From UBA4465 sp002292365 (lineage in GTDB: Bacteria > Bacteroidota > Bacteroidia > Cytophagales > Cyclobacteriaceae), in assembly GCA_943788615.1 (NCBI GenBank), contig CALSQY010000002.1, forward strand, positions 434,001 through 498,000: a stretch of DNA of 64,000 nucleotides. The letters run 5' to 3'. Position numbers and translations under genes: made by a program. Below the pieces are notes generated by a model, which saw only the letters and a program-made list of their open reading frames with translations, was not told where the DNA came from and searched no databases. This document shows positions 45,104-54,254 of the stretch, in pieces. Within the stretch, counting starts at the first letter, position 1; each line of letters begins with the position of its first letter.

Positions 45104-46639
45104 TTACTTATCGCCCAGAATATTTAAATCAAATTTACCGATAGTGGGATCATGGTGCGCTTCACGCATGATTGCTTCCATCTCAGCTACCTGCTCGGGG
45201 TATTGATCACTTATATCGGTTTCTTCACGCGGGTCTTTACTCAAATCATAGAGGGCTGTGGTTACATTCCCTTTGTGCAGATTTTTTCGAATGGCTTTCC
45301 ACTGTTTTTTGCGCACCGCTTGTTGCCCACCGTAGGCTGGAAACTCCCAATAGAGATAGTCATGTTCTGATTGTTTTGTTCCATGAAGTGTGGGTAGAAA
45401 ACTAATTCCATCGCGTTGTTCAGTATCCTTATATCCTACTACTTCCGCTAATGTGGGAAATACATCCCAGAAGGCAGATAAATGAGGAGTCATCGTATTG
45501 GCCGCAATTCGATTGGGCCAAGTGGCAATCATGGGTACACGAATGCCCCCTTCGTGTGTAAATCCTTTTCCCCAACCTCTTCCCGTATTAAAAGGGCCAG
45601 CACTATTGAAATAATGTGGATCTACACCACCAACGTCATACGTGGGGCCATTGTCACTTGTGAAAATAATTAAGGTATTGTCATACAATCCGAGGGCTTT
45701 AAGTTGATCGACGAGCTCACCCACTTGTTGATCGAGTAAATTGATCATAGCAGCGTAGGTGGCTCTTGGATATTGGTTGGGAAAGTAACTTTTACCTCCT
45801 GTGTAGGGTAATTCGGCTCCTATGACCTCATGATATTTGGTTTGATATTTTTTTGGTATTTGTAACGGCAAGTGAGGTAGGGTTGATGCATAGTAGAGAA
45901 AAAATTGATTTTCTTTATTTTTCTTAATGAAATTAAGAGCCCGTTCATGCATCAAGGAAGGTGCATACTCACTTTGCTCAAAAGCACTATAGGATTTGGA
46001 ATCATTGGGATCAGCTAAAGAATCTAATGCCATGCCCGGAGAAATTAGTTCGTTATTCAGCTCTATTTTTTGTTCATTTTCCCATAAATGTTTGGGATAT
46101 AAATTGTGCGCTTGTCTTTGGCAATTATATCCATAAAAATAGTCAAACCCCTGCTTATTTGGGGTACTACCGGTTCCGGGAGCACCCAAGCCCCATTTAC
46201 CCACCAAGCCTGTGATGTATCCACTTTCTTGTAACATGTTCGCTAAAGTAAAAGTAGTATCTGGAATGGGTCTTTGGCCCTCCAATGAGGCATCAGCAAC
46301 GGCTGCGGCATAATTCCAAACATCCCCCCGCTCAGCCCATTCATCGTTTCCTCTAATGTATGCATGGCCTGAATGTAGTCCTGTGAGTAGCATGTATCTA
46401 CTGGGCGCACAAACTGGTGAGCCACTGTAATGTTGAGTAAACCTCATACCATCACGTGCAAGTGCATCAATATGGGGTGTTCGGATAATTTTTTGGCCAT
46501 ATATCCCCAGTTCTCCATATCCTAAATCGTCGGCAAGGATATAGATAATATTAGGTTCAGTAAAATTTTCTTCGATTGAACGACACTGAAATAAGGTTGA
46601 AATCAGTATTAATATGAGGGGTAAGAATGAATTTTTCAT
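45104..46639 (-). CDS. sulfatase, type I formylglycine-dependent, lipoprotein
   Basis: 511-aa arylsulfatase-family enzyme. A lipoprotein-like signal ends at Cys19 (STLFQC). Metal-binding Asp37-Asp38 lie in ILADDLGYGE. The maturation motif Cys77-Ala-Pro-Ser-Arg81 would convert Cys77 to formylglycine. TSDNGP and VPMIATWP segments are also conserved. The substrate would be a sulfated sugar or polysaccharide, plausible for a marine or surface-feeding bacterium (inference). It follows a PVC-type cytochrome protein by 71 bases and probably belongs to the same transcript. Confidence 0.94.
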   Translation of the reverse strand: MKNSFLPLILILISTLFQCRSIEENFTEPNIIYILADDLGYGELGIYGQKIIRTPHIDALARDGMRFTQHYSGSPVCAPSRYMLLTGLHSGHAYIRGNDEWAERGDVWNYAAAVADASLEGQRPIPDTTFTLANMLQESGYITGLVGKWGLGAPGTGSTPNKQGFDYFYGYNCQRQAHNLYPKHLWENEQKIELNNELISPGMALDSLADPNDSKSYSAFEQSEYAPSLMHERALNFIKKNKENQFFLYYASTLPHLPLQIPKKYQTKYHEVIGAELPYTGGKSYFPNQYPRATYAAMINLLDQQVGELVDQLKALGLYDNTLIIFTSDNGPTYDVGGVDPHYFNSAGPFNTGRGWGKGFTHEGGIRVPMIATWPNRIAANTMTPHLSAFWDVFPTLAEVVGYKDTEQRDGISFLPTLHGTKQSEHDYLYWEFPAYGGQQAVRKKQWKAIRKNLHKGNVTTALYDLSKDPREETDISDQYPEQVAEMEAIMREAHHDPTIGKFDLNILGDK

Positions 46640-46710
46640 CCGATCAGAAGAGCGCTATTTTCATCCATATTCATGCTACTTAAGGGTTAAATTCATATTT
46701 TAAATCTAGT

Positions 46711-49254
46711 TTATTGGGTATATAAGGAAATATCTTCTTGACCTCCCGCCAATAGATACGTCATTAAATCTACAACTTCTTGCTCATTTAGGCGGTTTAA
46801 TAAAGCAGGAAACATTTGTGACTGCAAGATGCGTTTTTTTTCTTTTATTGATGAAAGATGAATTTTGGTTACCTTTTCAGGGGTCAAAGGGTTTAGCATG
46901 ACAAATAGAGAATCGCTCGTTTCTTCTATTATTTTGGCGAACCAACGATCGCCGTTATTTAGATGAATTTCACTAATCATATATTGATCTGATATTTCCG
47001 CATCCGGATTGATGATGGCATGGGCCATGTCTTTGACCGTAAATCTTGATGCCAATTGGGTCAGATCTGGGCCAATGTTATTTCCCTTGTTTTGAATGCG
47101 GTGACAAGCTTGACATAATGCGGCCTCAAACATATGCTGTCCGTTGATGTAATTTGGAATGATTTTTTTATTTTTCATTACATCTTCAACTTCTTCTACT
47201 TTCCAATTTTTTCCGGGCCCTTTGGGTACAGGAAGGTTAGCTAAAATATTTTGGCCATATTGGCCTACATGATAACCCGATATTTTTTCAAATTTTGGTC
47301 GTTTGCCTTTTGGTAAATGGTCAAGTGCAGTGGAGAGTATTTTTAGTAAATATCCACGGTAACTGTTGCCACCTTCGCGATCCCAGAATTCATTGAACCC
47401 GTTGAAGTATTTATTACGTAAATCGGTATTCCATCCAAATTTGTAATTAGAAAGGGCAGATGTGAGGGCTATTTTATAACTGCTGGGCGTCCTATTTCGC
47501 ATGGCTTTGACCGCGGGGCCGTACATCTCACTTCTTTCTGCAAGACTGTCTGAAATAAGTATTTTTAAATACTCTTCATCTATTTCGGACCAGAGGGTCA
47601 TTATTTTCTTAACCCAAATTGAATGTTGGGTTTTACTAAAGAGTGCCGCTAATTCTTCATTGATAAATTGATTTTTTGATGGAAAAATAGGTAACCATTG
47701 GTTTTCTAAAGCATCTGTATTGAGATCATTATTTCGGATCATTAATAGTGTTTCTGCTCTGAGAATGCTCAGCTGTTCTGAGTGAGTGAGCTGTTTGGAT
47801 TCGACTTTACTGAGCAGGTCAAAAAGCTGCTGCTGTAGTAGATTGTTATCGGATCTCGCAACGGCCAAGGCATACGCTATTTTCTTATTAAATTCAGTAT
47901 CTGAGTGTATGCGTGATGCCCATATTTCTATGCCATGATTCTCCAAGGCAATTCTAGCACTGTGGGCAATATAGCGGTCACTGTTTCCAATATTTTCCCA
48001 AATTAAATCATAATCAGCGACTAAACTGGTATCGTGATAGGTATCCAGTAATCTTCTTAATTCAAGTGCTTTTGTTGGCGTTTCTTTTTCTTCTTTTTGA
48101 TTATTTTTATCTGACCAAACTCGATAAAGTCCAGAGGCTAGTCTTCGGCCCCCAGTGGTAAAATACATTGCTCCATCAGCCCCAAATGTTAAATCAGTAA
48201 GTGGAAGGGGAACGCCACTAAGAAATTCTGATGACATGGCTGTATAGCTGGCTCCAGATGATTGTAATTCGATGTGATACATGGTTCCGAAACTCCAGTC
48301 GCAAACGAATAAACCCTTATTGAATGGAGGAGGAAAATGACTTGCTGCTGCAGAGACTACTCCTGTCGGACTTCCTTGTCCGATGTCTAGTATACCTGGC
48401 AAATTATCTGGATAATATTTTGGCCATTTTGCTGAGCCCGTTCTCCATCCAAATTCTGAACCTGACGTTACATGGCATACCCGAACAGGACGGTACCAGG
48501 GTAGACCCAGATCCCATTCCATATCAGAATCAAAAGTGAATAATTCCCCCACTTCATTGAAAGTGATGTCATAAGCATTGCGGTAACCCGAGGAATAAAT
48601 TTCCCAAAAGCTGCCTATACTATCTGTCCTTGCAATCCATCCACCTGGGGCTTGACGATCGGTAGCATGACCGTTGGGATCTTTCATAGATTTTGTTAAT
48701 CTATCCTCAGCCCAGGGGCTGAAAGCTCTAGAAGTATAACTTTCTGGTAAATTGGTGTGATTTCCCGCAATTACATAAATCAAATTATCAGGACCAAGTT
48801 GTATTCCGTGAGGCCCATGTTCGCCCCATCCATCTAATTGCTGTAAAAAAAGTGCCGAATCGAGTTGACCATCTTGGCTGCTATCAAACAATCTGTACAA
48901 GCCGCTGTTTTGAATATTGAGATCATTCATCATCACATATAGACTGTTGTGAGACCAGAGCAATCCTTGGGCTTTACCCAAATGCTTGAAATCAAGTGGA
49001 GTCACCTGTATAGAGTCTTTGCTCCCTATTTCCGGCATGTTCAACCAATATATTTTACCATATTGATCTGAGGAGACAAATAAATCTTCTTTTACGTGTG
49101 CTAGAGATACCCAGGATCCCAGACTATCCGCACTAGGGGCAAGTAATTTTTCTATTTTGAATCCTTTAGGGACTTCGACATGGGTAAGATTATTGTATGG
49201 ATCTTGACAAGAACAAAAAATGATCAGGGATAAAATTAATTGGATTGTTTTCAC
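46711..49254 (-). CDS. PVC-type heme-binding CxxCH lipoprotein
   Basis: 847-aa exported protein. A lipobox (LIIFCSC) anchors it. An N-terminal beta-propeller of the glucose/sorbosone-dehydrogenase type covers about 20-380, with HGPHGIQLGPDNLIYV and YRNAYDITFN. HEAT-like helical repeats follow. A C-terminal c-type cytochrome has a single CQACH heme motif at about 713-717, then NIGPDLTQLASRF. The architecture is common in Planctomycetes and Verrucomicrobia and also in Bacteroidota sugar-oxidising loci. It probably oxidises a sugar and passes electrons to its own heme. It heads the minus-strand run with the sulfatase, and diverges from an MFS transporter. Confidence 0.9.
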   Translation of the reverse strand: MKTIQLILSLIIFCSCQDPYNNLTHVEVPKGFKIEKLLAPSADSLGSWVSLAHVKEDLFVSSDQYGKIYWLNMPEIGSKDSIQVTPLDFKHLGKAQGLLWSHNSLYVMMNDLNIQNSGLYRLFDSSQDGQLDSALFLQQLDGWGEHGPHGIQLGPDNLIYVIAGNHTNLPESYTSRAFSPWAEDRLTKSMKDPNGHATDRQAPGGWIARTDSIGSFWEIYSSGYRNAYDITFNEVGELFTFDSDMEWDLGLPWYRPVRVCHVTSGSEFGWRTGSAKWPKYYPDNLPGILDIGQGSPTGVVSAAASHFPPPFNKGLFVCDWSFGTMYHIELQSSGASYTAMSSEFLSGVPLPLTDLTFGADGAMYFTTGGRRLASGLYRVWSDKNNQKEEKETPTKALELRRLLDTYHDTSLVADYDLIWENIGNSDRYIAHSARIALENHGIEIWASRIHSDTEFNKKIAYALAVARSDNNLLQQQLFDLLSKVESKQLTHSEQLSILRAETLLMIRNNDLNTDALENQWLPIFPSKNQFINEELAALFSKTQHSIWVKKIMTLWSEIDEEYLKILISDSLAERSEMYGPAVKAMRNRTPSSYKIALTSALSNYKFGWNTDLRNKYFNGFNEFWDREGGNSYRGYLLKILSTALDHLPKGKRPKFEKISGYHVGQYGQNILANLPVPKGPGKNWKVEEVEDVMKNKKIIPNYINGQHMFEAALCQACHRIQNKGNNIGPDLTQLASRFTVKDMAHAIINPDAEISDQYMISEIHLNNGDRWFAKIIEETSDSLFVMLNPLTPEKVTKIHLSSIKEKKRILQSQMFPALLNRLNEQEVVDLMTYLLAGGQEDISLYTQ

Positions 49255-49391
49255 AACGTTTTTAATTGTCTTTAAAAAATATTTTAGAAGAAATATTTAA
49301 AAATTTATATTTGACCACAATTAATTATTCAATAGCATTATTAATTACCTTTAATATCGTTATAATTAATTAAAAATTCAATAAAATTGAT

Positions 49392-50600
49392 ATGAACAAA
49401 AAAAATAGATTATTCTACGGTAGCTGTTTTGCCCTAATCACAACAGCGCTTTCCTTTAGTATTCGAGCAGGAATCCTTTCCCAGTTGGGACAAGCATTAA
49501 ACTTAACGGCGGAAGAGTTAGGGTATATCAATTCAATGTGGTTTCTAGGATTTCCTATATCCATGGTCATCGGAGGCTTAATATACCATAAGGTGGGTGG
49601 TGCCAGGATTATGCAATTCGCAGTTTTTGCGCATGGATTGGGTATATTACTGACCATTTATTCTGGAAGTTATATGGGTTTGCTTATTTCTACCCTCTTG
49701 ATAGGCTTGGGTAATGGATGTACTGAGGCCGCTTGTAACCCCATGATTGCAGATGTTTATGAAGGTAATTTGATGAGTAAAATGATGAATCGTTTTCATA
49801 TGTGGTTTCCGGGGGGTATTGTGATAGGGAGTCTTTTATCACAATTTATGACAGGAATGGAACTGAGTTGGGAAATACAGATATGGGCAATAATGATTCC
49901 TACCCTGATCTATGCTTATCTCTTCTTTGGTCAGTCCTGGCCTCAGGCAAAAGTCAAAGAAGCGGCAACGATATCTGGTAATTTTAGTGCCATACTCAGT
50001 CCTTTATTTATTTTTATGATGGTGTGTATGGCATTGACAGCGATCACAGAATTTGGCCCCCAACAATGGGTAGGTTTGATTTTAGCTAAAAGTGGAGCAC
50101 AACCTATGATTATTTTAGCATTAGTTACAGGCTTGATGGCAGTGGCGCGATATTTTGGAGGGGAGATTGTCCATAGATTTGATCAGACAGGTGTGCTTTT
50201 AGGTTCTGCTGTTTTGGCGACTATTGGAGTATATCTTTTCAGTACTCAAACTGGGGTCATGTCCTATGTGGCGGCGGTATTTTTTGCTTTGGGCGTAGCC
50301 TATTTTTGGCCTAATATGATCGGATTTATAGCGGATAAAATACCAAAAAGTGGTGCCCTTGGTATGTCTATCATAGGTGCAGTAGGTATGTTTTCTACTT
50401 CAATTTTTCAGCCTATTATAGGAAAATGGATTGATTCGGATAAAACAGCTACGGCTGTGTTAGGATTTACAGGAGATGAATTAGAATTGGTGGCTGGTCA
50501 AGCTACCTTAGGAACCATGGTTGTGCTTCCTGCGACATTAATTGTGCTGTTTACCCTACTGTTCTTCTGGGTAAAGAAATTAAACCTTCAAGCAGGATAA
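49392..50600 (+). CDS. MFS transporter
   Basis: 402-aa inner-membrane transporter with twelve predicted helices; the start FYGSCFALITTALSFSIRAGIL and a GLGNGCTEAACNPMIADVYE segment resemble sugar permeases of the fucose-permease type. It diverges from the PVC-type cytochrome gene across 137 bases, so both may respond to the same substrate. Substrate is not known. Confidence 0.9.
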   Translation: MNKKNRLFYGSCFALITTALSFSIRAGILSQLGQALNLTAEELGYINSMWFLGFPISMVIGGLIYHKVGGARIMQFAVFAHGLGILLTIYSGSYMGLLISTLLIGLGNGCTEAACNPMIADVYEGNLMSKMMNRFHMWFPGGIVIGSLLSQFMTGMELSWEIQIWAIMIPTLIYAYLFFGQSWPQAKVKEAATISGNFSAILSPLFIFMMVCMALTAITEFGPQQWVGLILAKSGAQPMIILALVTGLMAVARYFGGEIVHRFDQTGVLLGSAVLATIGVYLFSTQTGVMSYVAAVFFALGVAYFWPNMIGFIADKIPKSGALGMSIIGAVGMFSTSIFQPIIGKWIDSDKTATAVLGFTGDELELVAGQATLGTMVVLPATLIVLFTLLFFWVKKLNLQAG

Positions 50601-50676
50601 ACTTGATAAATGAGAATTAAATAAATGGGGATTTATTGTAGTGGGCTTTTTTAGGGATTATTTATTTTAATTGAAG

Positions 50677-51819
50677 TTATATCAAGGCTTGTTTCCAGTC
50701 ATTGATAAGATCATCTATATGCTCAATCCCTAAGGAAAGTCGAAGTAGATTTTCAGGAGTTTGACTTTTTACTCCTTCTACGGATTTCCGATGCTCTACC
50801 AGACTTTCGACTCCGCCCAAACTGGTAGCTTGTGTAAAAAGTTTGAGCCTATTGGCTATTGAAAGCGTTTGAACCTCATCTCCATTGATAAGTAAAGAAA
50901 GCATGCCTCCGAAACCTCCTTTCATTTGTTGCACTGCAATTTCATGATTGGGATGATTTTTTAAGCCGGGATAGAGTACCCGCTGAATCTTTGGATGTTC
51001 GACCAACCAATCTGCTAATTTTTGGGCATTCTCCGTTTGCTTAGTGACTCTAAGATGCAACGTTTGTATGCCTCTGGAAATAAGCCAACAGTCAAATGGG
51101 GATGGGATGGCACCCATTTGTACTTGAATAGATTGGATGCGATGCGCTAGGGCTCCAGACTCTTTGAGAATGATACAGCCTCCCAAAACATCACTATGCC
51201 CCCCTAAATACTTAGTGGTTGAATGGACGACGATGTCAGCGCCAAGGTCAAAGGGGTTTTGAAGGACGGGGGTGGGCCAAGTATTGTCGACCGCAATTAA
51301 TATTTGATGGGCATGCGCCAATTTACTTAAGCTTTGAATATCTGTTATTTTGAGTAAGGGATTAGACGGGGATTCAACCCAAATGAGACGGGTGTTTTGG
51401 ATTAAGGCATGTGAAACGGCCTCTATGTCTGACATATCGACAAAGCTATAGTAGAGACCCCACCTTGAAAATACCTCCTTCATGAGGAGATTAATATTAA
51501 AATAAATATCATCGGGTAGTATGACGTGATCACCCATTTTTAAACTTTGAAATACGGCACTGATGGCAGCCATACCCGATCCAAAAGCAAAACCAGCTGT
51601 ACCGTTTTCAAGGGATGTAATGCTTTTCTCTAGGGCTCTTCTATTAGGATTATCATTTCTACTGTATTTGTACCCCTCTCGATATTGACCTTCTTTATTT
51701 CTTTCAAAAGTGGAAGATAAGTAAATAGGTTGACTTACAGCGTGTACTTCACTCTTGATATTTTGAGTACTTTTTAAGGCACGCGTTTCAAATTTTAACG
51801 GGTTATTTTTTTTGGGCAC
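50677..51819 (-). CDS. trans-sulfuration PLP enzyme (cystathionine synthase/lyase type)
   Basis: 380-aa Cys/Met-metabolism PLP enzyme. PLP-binding Lys lies in VVHSTTKYLGGHSDV; FGSGMAAISAVF and VDNTWPTPVLQNP match the family core; the C-terminal TSLGGVESLVEHR is typical. Cystathionine gamma-synthase, gamma-lyase, beta-lyase and methionine gamma-lyase share these motifs and I cannot separate them. A 15-bp palindrome lies 27 bases upstream of the start, a possible operator. Confidence 0.92.
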   Translation of the reverse strand: MPKKNNPLKFETRALKSTQNIKSEVHAVSQPIYLSSTFERNKEGQYREGYKYSRNDNPNRRALEKSITSLENGTAGFAFGSGMAAISAVFQSLKMGDHVILPDDIYFNINLLMKEVFSRWGLYYSFVDMSDIEAVSHALIQNTRLIWVESPSNPLLKITDIQSLSKLAHAHQILIAVDNTWPTPVLQNPFDLGADIVVHSTTKYLGGHSDVLGGCIILKESGALAHRIQSIQVQMGAIPSPFDCWLISRGIQTLHLRVTKQTENAQKLADWLVEHPKIQRVLYPGLKNHPNHEIAVQQMKGGFGGMLSLLINGDEVQTLSIANRLKLFTQATSLGGVESLVEHRKSVEGVKSQTPENLLRLSLGIEHIDDLINDWKQALI

Positions 51820-51846
51820 GTTATTCTTTAAGTCATTGTAGTAAAA

Positions 51847-51861
51847 AGAGAATGATTCTCT
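51847..51861. promoter_or_regulatory. 15-bp palindrome upstream of trans-sulfuration gene
   Basis: AGAGAAT-G-ATTCTCT is a perfect inverted repeat of 7-bp arms around one base, 28-42 bases upstream of the start at 51819. Its GAGAATGATTCTC core is distantly reminiscent of Fur-type sites, but the match is not close enough to name a regulator. Confidence 0.45.
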
Positions 51862-51951
51862 ATCCTGTAAATCAATTATCTGCTACCAACATTTGTCGGA
51901 GGGGCTCTGAAGCTTGATAAAGTTAATTATTTTTGATGATTTTACAAAGAA

Positions 51952-52533
51952 TTAAAGTGCGGAGAGCACACCTCGAATGTTCCAATTAATGCTTATTTGG
52001 TTATTGGTACGCAATCTAAAGTTGCTCCAATTATCCTCCATGCCACTGTACTCCCAATCTCCATTTACGAAGGCCGGTCCAGCATCACAACCAATGACCC
52101 TTTGTGTTTCATCTAGGGTATACCTCAGGCTGATCCAAAGATCAGAATCATCTATCATTAAACCTTCAGTTAAATCATATGTATTCCAACTGTTTAAACG
52201 GCTACCCGTGATCAGCGCTTCGTAAAAAAGGCTTTGAGGTTCATTACTTGATCGCTCATTTTTATAAATTCTTAAGGTCAAATCATTAGGAACATGAGAG
52301 ATGTAAAACTGAACAGATTCGAGGTTACGACCACGATAAGTCAACAAGTCCCTTCTTTCAAAACGAATACTGGACTCATGCAGGCCTTCAGGAATTTGAG
52401 GAGCTGAGATATTGACCCCATCATAGTGGATGAGCGCTTCGCCCTCTAAGGTAACTTCAACCGTTTCTTCATCACAGGACAAAGTAAAAAAAGCAGCAAT
52501 GACAAGAATGATATTGATTCTAATCTTAAACAT
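51952..52533 (-). CDS. hypothetical lipoprotein
   Basis: 193-aa exported protein. I start at the second Met (52533), giving MFKIRINIILVIAAFFTLSC, a lipoprotein signal with Cys20; the longer frame from 52557 adds eight residues before it. The rest is beta-rich and acidic, with an ending QISINWNIRGVL that resembles beta-sandwich modules found in Bacteroidota secreted proteases and T9SS substrates. No enzyme motif. It lies 39 bases downstream of the MscS gene. Confidence 0.78.
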   Translation of the reverse strand: MFKIRINIILVIAAFFTLSCDEETVEVTLEGEALIHYDGVNISAPQIPEGLHESSIRFERRDLLTYRGRNLESVQFYISHVPNDLTLRIYKNERSSNEPQSLFYEALITGSRLNSWNTYDLTEGLMIDDSDLWISLRYTLDETQRVIGCDAGPAFVNGDWEYSGMEDNWSNFRLRTNNQISINWNIRGVLSAL

Positions 52534-52572
52534 TAATGATGTGTTTTCAATAATCATGCCTAGTGACTATTA

Positions 52573-54186
52573 TTAGTCATTGTTTTTTTTGAGAGCCAGG
52601 AATTGAGTGAGTTTTTCTTTGGCTTGAAGATCATTTGGATATCTTGCATCAGAGGATGACGCGGTGGGGAGTTCGGGTATATGCAAAGTTTGTGTTGGAA
52701 ACGCAAAATTGACTTTTAAAGCATTTCCTAACTTTAAAATTTCCAATAAAATCTCATGCCTTGCTTTCAATTCGCTCGACCAGTCGGGGACTTCGAAAAA
52801 TATGTAAAACATAATATTGAGTGAATGCGCTCCCATATCATTGAAAAAAATATTGTTGTGGTCAGGATTTGTATCTGGGTGTTTATTGACGATTTCTTTT
52901 AGCCCTTCTATGAAAACTTCGATCAATGCAGGGGGCGTATTATAATTGATACTTAATGTGGTATAAAACCTTCGATAGACTCTCAAGCCGTGATTATTAA
53001 TGGTGGCATCTGCCAATTTTCCATTGGGTACAGTTACTAACGAATTTGAAAAGGTTCGAATTCTTGTAGACCTAAGTCCCACTTCTTCAACGGTCCCATC
53101 AACTCCATCGGTCGTAATCCAATGGCCAATTTGAAAAGGCTTGTCAATAAAGATCATCACAGATCCAAAGAAGTTCTTGATGGTATCTTGTGCGGCCAAG
53201 GCAAATGCCAAACCACCTATCGATAAACCTGTCAACAACGGCAAAATAGAGATATTTAAGCTTGAAAGAATGGCCAATGTTCCAAAAGTCAACACAAAAA
53301 CGCGCAATGATTTTCTTATGATGGGAACCAGCTGATCATCCATCGTATTTTTTGTCTGAGCCGCCTTCATTTCTAGGTAGAGTCCAATGAATTTGATTAA
53401 CCTAAAGGCGGTAATGGTAAAGAGTAAGGGAATGGCTGCCCTTATCGAAGTGGCTAAATAAAAGGAGAATGAAGCAGGTAGTTGAAGTATGGGAAAAACA
53501 AAGGACAGCAGTAAGATTATGATAAGAAAGCTCAAGGGCTTAATCAGAGAAGTCATTTCTTCTGCTGAAATTTTTTTAACCTTTAATTTTTTTATAATTT
53601 GATGAGCGGTTTTCTCAATAAATGCACTTAACAATTTATGAATAACGAAGGCCAAGAAGATGAAAAAAAGGCTCGCTAAATATTGATTTACGGTCAATCC
53701 AAAATATTGATTGGCATGAGAAGAATCCATTATTTCAAGAAGGGTATCTCCGCCAAAGGCAAAAAGGTTCTCATGCAGTTGTAGCACATTTGCGACACTT
53801 TCTTTTGGAAAAATCCAAAGATCATTGATTTTCTTTAGGTACAATAAAGGATAATTTTCATTCAGTTTATAAATATGAAGTTGGGTGGTACTGTCTATGT
53901 AATTGGGATCTTTTGAAATTTCCTCCAATTTTATGGAGATACCTTCACCTTTGATCAGTTGAATCAATTTTTTGGGAAAATTTGTCGAATCATTACTTGC
54001 TAATTCGGCACATTTTTTGATTAGTGAGGGATTAAAATGAGCTGATTGAGAATAAAAATTAAAAGATTTAATGGTTTGATAGGGTGTGCTCAAATCAAAC
54101 ATTACAGTGTCCTCTGTAAAGGACTGTGATTGTCCAATCCCAATGATTATAAATTCAACAAACAAAATAAGAAATATTTTTTTCAT
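52573..54186 (-). CDS. MscS-type mechanosensitive channel
   Basis: 537-aa membrane protein. A cleavable signal (residues 1-20) and a periplasmic domain (about 20-165) come first. Several membrane helices follow, then the MscS pore and beta domain: LSIGGLAFALAAQDTIKNFFGS, then FIDKPFQIGHWITTDG..GTVEEVGLRSTRIRT. It would open under membrane tension to release solutes. The long periplasmic N-terminus places it in the larger MscK/YnaI-like group. A -7 box lies at 54241-54248, back-to-back with that of the divergent M3 peptidase. Confidence 0.94.
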   Translation of the reverse strand: MKKIFLILFVEFIIIGIGQSQSFTEDTVMFDLSTPYQTIKSFNFYSQSAHFNPSLIKKCAELASNDSTNFPKKLIQLIKGEGISIKLEEISKDPNYIDSTTQLHIYKLNENYPLLYLKKINDLWIFPKESVANVLQLHENLFAFGGDTLLEIMDSSHANQYFGLTVNQYLASLFFIFLAFVIHKLLSAFIEKTAHQIIKKLKVKKISAEEMTSLIKPLSFLIIILLLSFVFPILQLPASFSFYLATSIRAAIPLLFTITAFRLIKFIGLYLEMKAAQTKNTMDDQLVPIIRKSLRVFVLTFGTLAILSSLNISILPLLTGLSIGGLAFALAAQDTIKNFFGSVMIFIDKPFQIGHWITTDGVDGTVEEVGLRSTRIRTFSNSLVTVPNGKLADATINNHGLRVYRRFYTTLSINYNTPPALIEVFIEGLKEIVNKHPDTNPDHNNIFFNDMGAHSLNIMFYIFFEVPDWSSELKARHEILLEILKLGNALKVNFAFPTQTLHIPELPTASSSDARYPNDLQAKEKLTQFLALKKNND

Positions 54187-54227
54187 CTAATTTATGATTT
54201 AAGAGAGTACCTGTGCTGTTACCTTTT

Positions 54228-54235
54228 TAAATTTG
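54228..54235 (+). promoter_or_regulatory. -7 box for M3 peptidase
   Basis: TAAATTTG matches TAnnTTTG, 19 bases before the ATG at 54255. It lies five bases from the opposing mscS box. Confidence 0.5.
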
Positions 54236-54240
54236 CCGTA

Positions 54241-54248
54241 CAAACTTA
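54241..54248 (-). promoter_or_regulatory. -7 box for mscS-type gene
   Basis: Minus-strand TAAGTTTG matches TAnnTTTG, with a leader of about 50 bases to the start at 54186. It overlaps the region the plus-strand polymerase must occupy. Confidence 0.5.
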
Positions 54249-54254
54249 GCAAAA

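Noticed and set aside
50620..50637. Hairpin AATAAAT-GGGG-ATTTATT as terminator between convergent genes
   Set aside because: Stem is entirely A/T and no T run follows directly, so it is not a convincing intrinsic terminator.
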